36,385 nt of DNA from NCBI GenBank assembly GCA_016938685.1, contig JAFGUD010000281.1, forward strand, positions 1 through 36,385, given 5' to 3'. The position numbers were made by a program, and so were the translations under genes. Numbering within the stretch: position 1 is the stretch's first letter; every line of letters starts with the position of its first letter. A model generated the notes under the pieces. That model saw only the letters and a program-made list of their open reading frames with translations, did not search any database and had not been told where the DNA came from. This stretch comes from Bacteroidales bacterium. GTDB taxonomy: Bacteria > Bacteroidota > Bacteroidia > Bacteroidales > JAFGUD01. Shown here piece by piece: positions 34,098-36,385 of this stretch.

Positions 34098-35390
34098 ATG
34101 AAAACTGTTTTTTTTATAGTAATAATGTTTATTTCGATGGGTTTTGCATCGGCAGAATCACCACGTGATCCTTTTGTTGTAATACGCATAAATGGTGTTG
34201 AATATAAATCGGGAGACTACATAACAGTTCGCCCGGGAGAAAGATTGACAGTTGAGGCTGTTTTAATGGGCGGCAGACGTGATTATTGTTCTGATCCCCA
34301 GAAATATGCAAACGTAGGAAACAATACTGTAATAACCGGTCAGGGCGAAGATGGAATGTCTTTTTATATTGGAGATGCTACTTTTCGAGGTACGTGGTCT
34401 TTAACATCTGAAAAAGCTTTATTTACAGGTGGTTCCGAAGTGCAAATTTCAGTTTCTCCTGCAAATGGTAAAAAAGATAATCAGGCTGTTATTGAAATTC
34501 CTAAATCCGGTTATGGACAGGTTTTTATTACTGTAAATATTACAACCGATTGGTTTTATGAAAGATATACACAAGCCGGAAGAACCGAACAAACTGATGC
34601 AAATACAGGGAAAGGAACTTTTTATTTTAAAATTCAGTCCGAAGAGGGAGTTTGGTATTCTTCTGCTAACCTTACTGCAAAAGGTGTTGAGAATTTTTCT
34701 GTTAGAAATTCCCTTGATCAGGTTCAGAGAAGTTACGATGAAATTTATCAGCAGCTTTTGAAGAAAAATTATTCAAATATTGACATGTATGTCGGTAATT
34801 TAAAAAATTCAGTCTCGTCCTTAAAATCAGTTATTGATGATGAAAAAAAGAAAGATTCTAAATTTGAATGCGAAGTTACATTTATCGGTTTGCCTACTTC
34901 GATGACAATGAATCATTTAAAATCGCTTGAAACTTTGAGTATTAAATGGAAAGAGCAATATCTTATTTGTCAACAGAATGTGACTAAAATAAATGATATG
35001 TTGGTTGGAGCAAAAGACGGTTTTTCGTCAAATGTATTGAAAAGTGTGTTTAAAAATTATATTAATTGGGGAACAAGTATTCCTACAAGTTATCCTGATT
35101 TTTTGACTCTATATGATCCAAGTTCTGTGTTATCAGTTGTTTCACTGCCCGGAAAAGTTATGGGTTGGTACGAAGAAGCGAATAATGATGCTACAATTCT
35201 TCAAAATCAGATTCAAACTATTAAAATGTTATCAACTTTGCAGAAATTCTATATGGATAGAATGACTGAGAGTGTTACAGAAAGACAAAAAGTTCAGGAT
35301 TTGGTTAACGAAATGGCACCGGTTAAAAAACTTGATGGAGAATTAAAAACTTATTTTTCAGGGCTTTCTTGGGCAAAAGTAAAGATATAG
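34098..35390 (+). CDS. unknown exported protein
   Basis: A 430-residue protein with a signal peptide (about 1-19, ending GFASAES). The first 190 mature residues look beta-rich (IRINGVEYKSGDYITVRPGE, then RLTVEAVLMGGRRDYC) and may form one or two sandwich domains. Residues about 205-430 look helical (YDEIYQQLLKKNYSNIDMYV; KKDSKFECEVTF; RMTESVTERQKVQDLVNEM). I do not recognise the family. There is no lipobox, sorting domain or transmembrane helix, so a periplasmic or secreted protein is expected. Two cysteines (in RRDYCSD and KFECEV) plus one in YLICQQ could form disulfides. Transcribed alone. Confidence 0.7.
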   Translation: MKTVFFIVIMFISMGFASAESPRDPFVVIRINGVEYKSGDYITVRPGERLTVEAVLMGGRRDYCSDPQKYANVGNNTVITGQGEDGMSFYIGDATFRGTWSLTSEKALFTGGSEVQISVSPANGKKDNQAVIEIPKSGYGQVFITVNITTDWFYERYTQAGRTEQTDANTGKGTFYFKIQSEEGVWYSSANLTAKGVENFSVRNSLDQVQRSYDEIYQQLLKKNYSNIDMYVGNLKNSVSSLKSVIDDEKKKDSKFECEVTFIGLPTSMTMNHLKSLETLSIKWKEQYLICQQNVTKINDMLVGAKDGFSSNVLKSVFKNYINWGTSIPTSYPDFLTLYDPSSVLSVVSLPGKVMGWYEEANNDATILQNQIQTIKMLSTLQKFYMDRMTESVTERQKVQDLVNEMAPVKKLDGELKTYFSGLSWAKVKI

Positions 35391-35470
35391 GCTTATTGCT
35401 CGACATTATTGCCAAATGACAAATTGATTTTGTTGGTGTTAATTGAAAAGTTGTATAGAAAACACACTAA

Positions 35471-36220
35471 CTACAAGATAAGTTGATAAGAAAAATAAGG
35501 CAAAAGTTTATATTTGAATTGTTTATCTTTTTGATAATATCCAATATAAGTCAAGATGCCAATATTAAAAGCATGTTTTTTTTCAAAGTGTCTTACAGCT
35601 GTGTTTTGCTCTAAAAGCAGTATTTTTCTATTTCCAAAATTATCAGGTTCTAAAAAATCAATTGTAGCATAAGAGATTTTATTATCTGAGATAAAGAAAA
35701 CATTATTTGTAAATTGCTTGATAAGAGTGTAATCAAAACCAAAACCATAAATTTTGAACATAGTTATATAATTTACGGCAATTATATTGTCATAGCAAAT
35801 ATTTATGGCGTGTAAACTTTTATTTGATTTATAAGATAATCCTGCTGCAATTTCATATTTGTCTCTTATTTTTAAAGAAGGGAAGTCATAAGCAGAGCCA
35901 AAAACACTTCCTGTAACTCCAAAATTAATTTTTTTATGAATTGGTAAAATTATTCTGCTTTGAAAATAACCGGATAGAGCTTTTATCGGAGGCAACCAAG
36001 CACCAGTCTCAATTTCCAATACATTCCAAAAATTTTTGCCGAAACTTTGATAAAACAACTCTGAATTTTTATAGTAAAATTTTCCTTTTGGGGCTTGGAA
36101 AACCGGTACGTTATGATATGCCATTTCAAAACCTTTGAACATTTTTGTTGAATCAATATTTTGACTGAAAATATTGAAAGAAAAGGAAATGATTAGTAAT
36201 AACAAACAATAATTTTTCAT
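35471..36220 (-). CDS. unknown exported protein, possible outer-membrane beta-barrel
   Basis: A 249-residue protein. I choose the ATG at 36220, which gives a clean signal peptide (MKNYCLLLLIISFSFNIFSQ), instead of 23 codons further upstream. The mature sequence has alternating aromatic and polar strands (GYFQSRIILPIHKKINFGVT, YGFGFDYTLIK, YKLLPYFSYQLIL) suggestive of a small outer-membrane beta-barrel. It is also marked by PVFQAPKGKFYYKNSELFYQ near the N terminus. No family recognised. It converges with the previous gene; I see no strong terminator in the 80-bp gap. Confidence 0.65.
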   Translation of the reverse strand: MKNYCLLLLIISFSFNIFSQNIDSTKMFKGFEMAYHNVPVFQAPKGKFYYKNSELFYQSFGKNFWNVLEIETGAWLPPIKALSGYFQSRIILPIHKKINFGVTGSVFGSAYDFPSLKIRDKYEIAAGLSYKSNKSLHAINICYDNIIAVNYITMFKIYGFGFDYTLIKQFTNNVFFISDNKISYATIDFLEPDNFGNRKILLLEQNTAVRHFEKKHAFNIGILTYIGYYQKDKQFKYKLLPYFSYQLIL

Positions 36221-36247
36221 TTTAGTATTGTTTTTTTGGTATTGAAT

Positions 36248-36285
36248 AAAAATAAATAAAAATACCTGAATATAAATCATCAGGT
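36248..36285 (-). terminator. rho-independent terminator on the minus strand
   Basis: On the minus strand ACCTGA (36285-36280) pairs with TCAGGT (36269-36264) over a 10-nt loop, followed by a T-rich tail (ATTTTTATTTATTTTTATT). It sits 29 bp past the stop of the gene entering from the right edge, as expected for that gene's terminator. Confidence 0.55.
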
Positions 36286-36313
36286 TCATTGTGAGGAATA
36301 AAAAGGCTCTGGT

Positions 36314-36385
36314 TTAAATTGACGATGGTATTTCAATTATTTCAAAGTAATGTTTTTCTATGCTTTTAAAGCGTTTCCAACTATC
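36314..36385 (-). CDS. C-terminal tail of a gene cut by the right window edge
   Basis: Reading the minus strand inward from the last base, the frame is open for 23 codons (DSWKRFKSIEKHYFEIIEIP then SSI) to a TAA at 36316-36314. The peptide has a balanced composition, and a terminator-like hairpin follows downstream, which supports a real gene end. The family cannot be identified from this fragment. Confidence 0.45.
   Translation of the reverse strand, partial: DSWKRFKSIEKHYFEIIEIPSSI

Noticed and set aside
1..36385. Mobile elements, phage genes, restriction or abortive-infection systems
   Set aside because: I found no transposase, integrase, inverted terminal repeats, toxin-antitoxin pair or recognised defence gene. 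The gene content is ordinary chromosomal, with an accessory secreted-protein series.

Overview
The window is AT-rich chromosomal DNA from a member of the Bacteroidota, most likely a Bacteroidales/Marinilabiliales-type organism. The evidence is: several type IX secretion (T9SS) cargo proteins with C-terminal sorting domains, a TonB-dependent receptor with a carboxypeptidase-like regulatory domain, the long Bacteroidota form of signal peptidase I, lipoproteins of Bacteroidota type, TAnnTTTG-like promoter elements and almost no Shine-Dalgarno sequences. I see no tRNA, rRNA, insertion sequence, prophage or CRISPR array.

Layout. 1-5.8 kb: a possible gene tail at the left edge, thiL (minus), then a plus-strand run of an LEA-type lipoprotein, a SPOR-domain protein, a TraB/GumN protein, an archaeal-type GatE tRNA amidotransferase subunit and a rhomboid protease. 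5.9-8.5 kb: a TPP riboswitch directly upstream of a TonB-dependent receptor, which marks that receptor as the probable thiamine importer; a terminator follows. 8.6-12.5 kb: a CoA-type Nudix hydrolase and a large TPR-PAS-PAS-SpoIIE signalling phosphatase. 12.5-17.1 kb: fbp (minus), lysC, lepB and a SpoIIAA-like protein. 17.2-20.8 kb: a lipoprotein resembling DUF4836, an ABC ATPase and an FtsX-like permease. 20.8-23.6 kb: a LuxR-type response regulator and a TPR sensor histidine kinase (minus). 23.8-32.7 kb: a co-directional series beginning with a small unknown cytosolic protein, followed by five exported proteins (short T9SS protein, FISUMP protein, duplicated beta-helix protein, and two YCF48-type beta-propeller proteins), closed by a hairpin terminator. 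32.7-36.4 kb: a YkgJ cysteine-cluster protein and a lipoprotein (minus), a divergently transcribed unknown exported protein, an unknown exported possible barrel protein (minus), and the tail of a further minus-strand gene at the right edge.

How the genes relate. thiL and the riboswitch-controlled receptor both serve thiamine diphosphate supply but are separate transcription units. The two-component pair lies divergent to the T9SS-cargo series and could regulate it; this is inference from position only. The most distinctive items are the archaeal-type GatE in a bacterial context, the secreted-protein operon with one protein of seven and one of fourteen propeller blades, and the lipoprotein/ABC cluster whose ATPase lacks the switch histidine. 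None of these alone proves an undescribed system.
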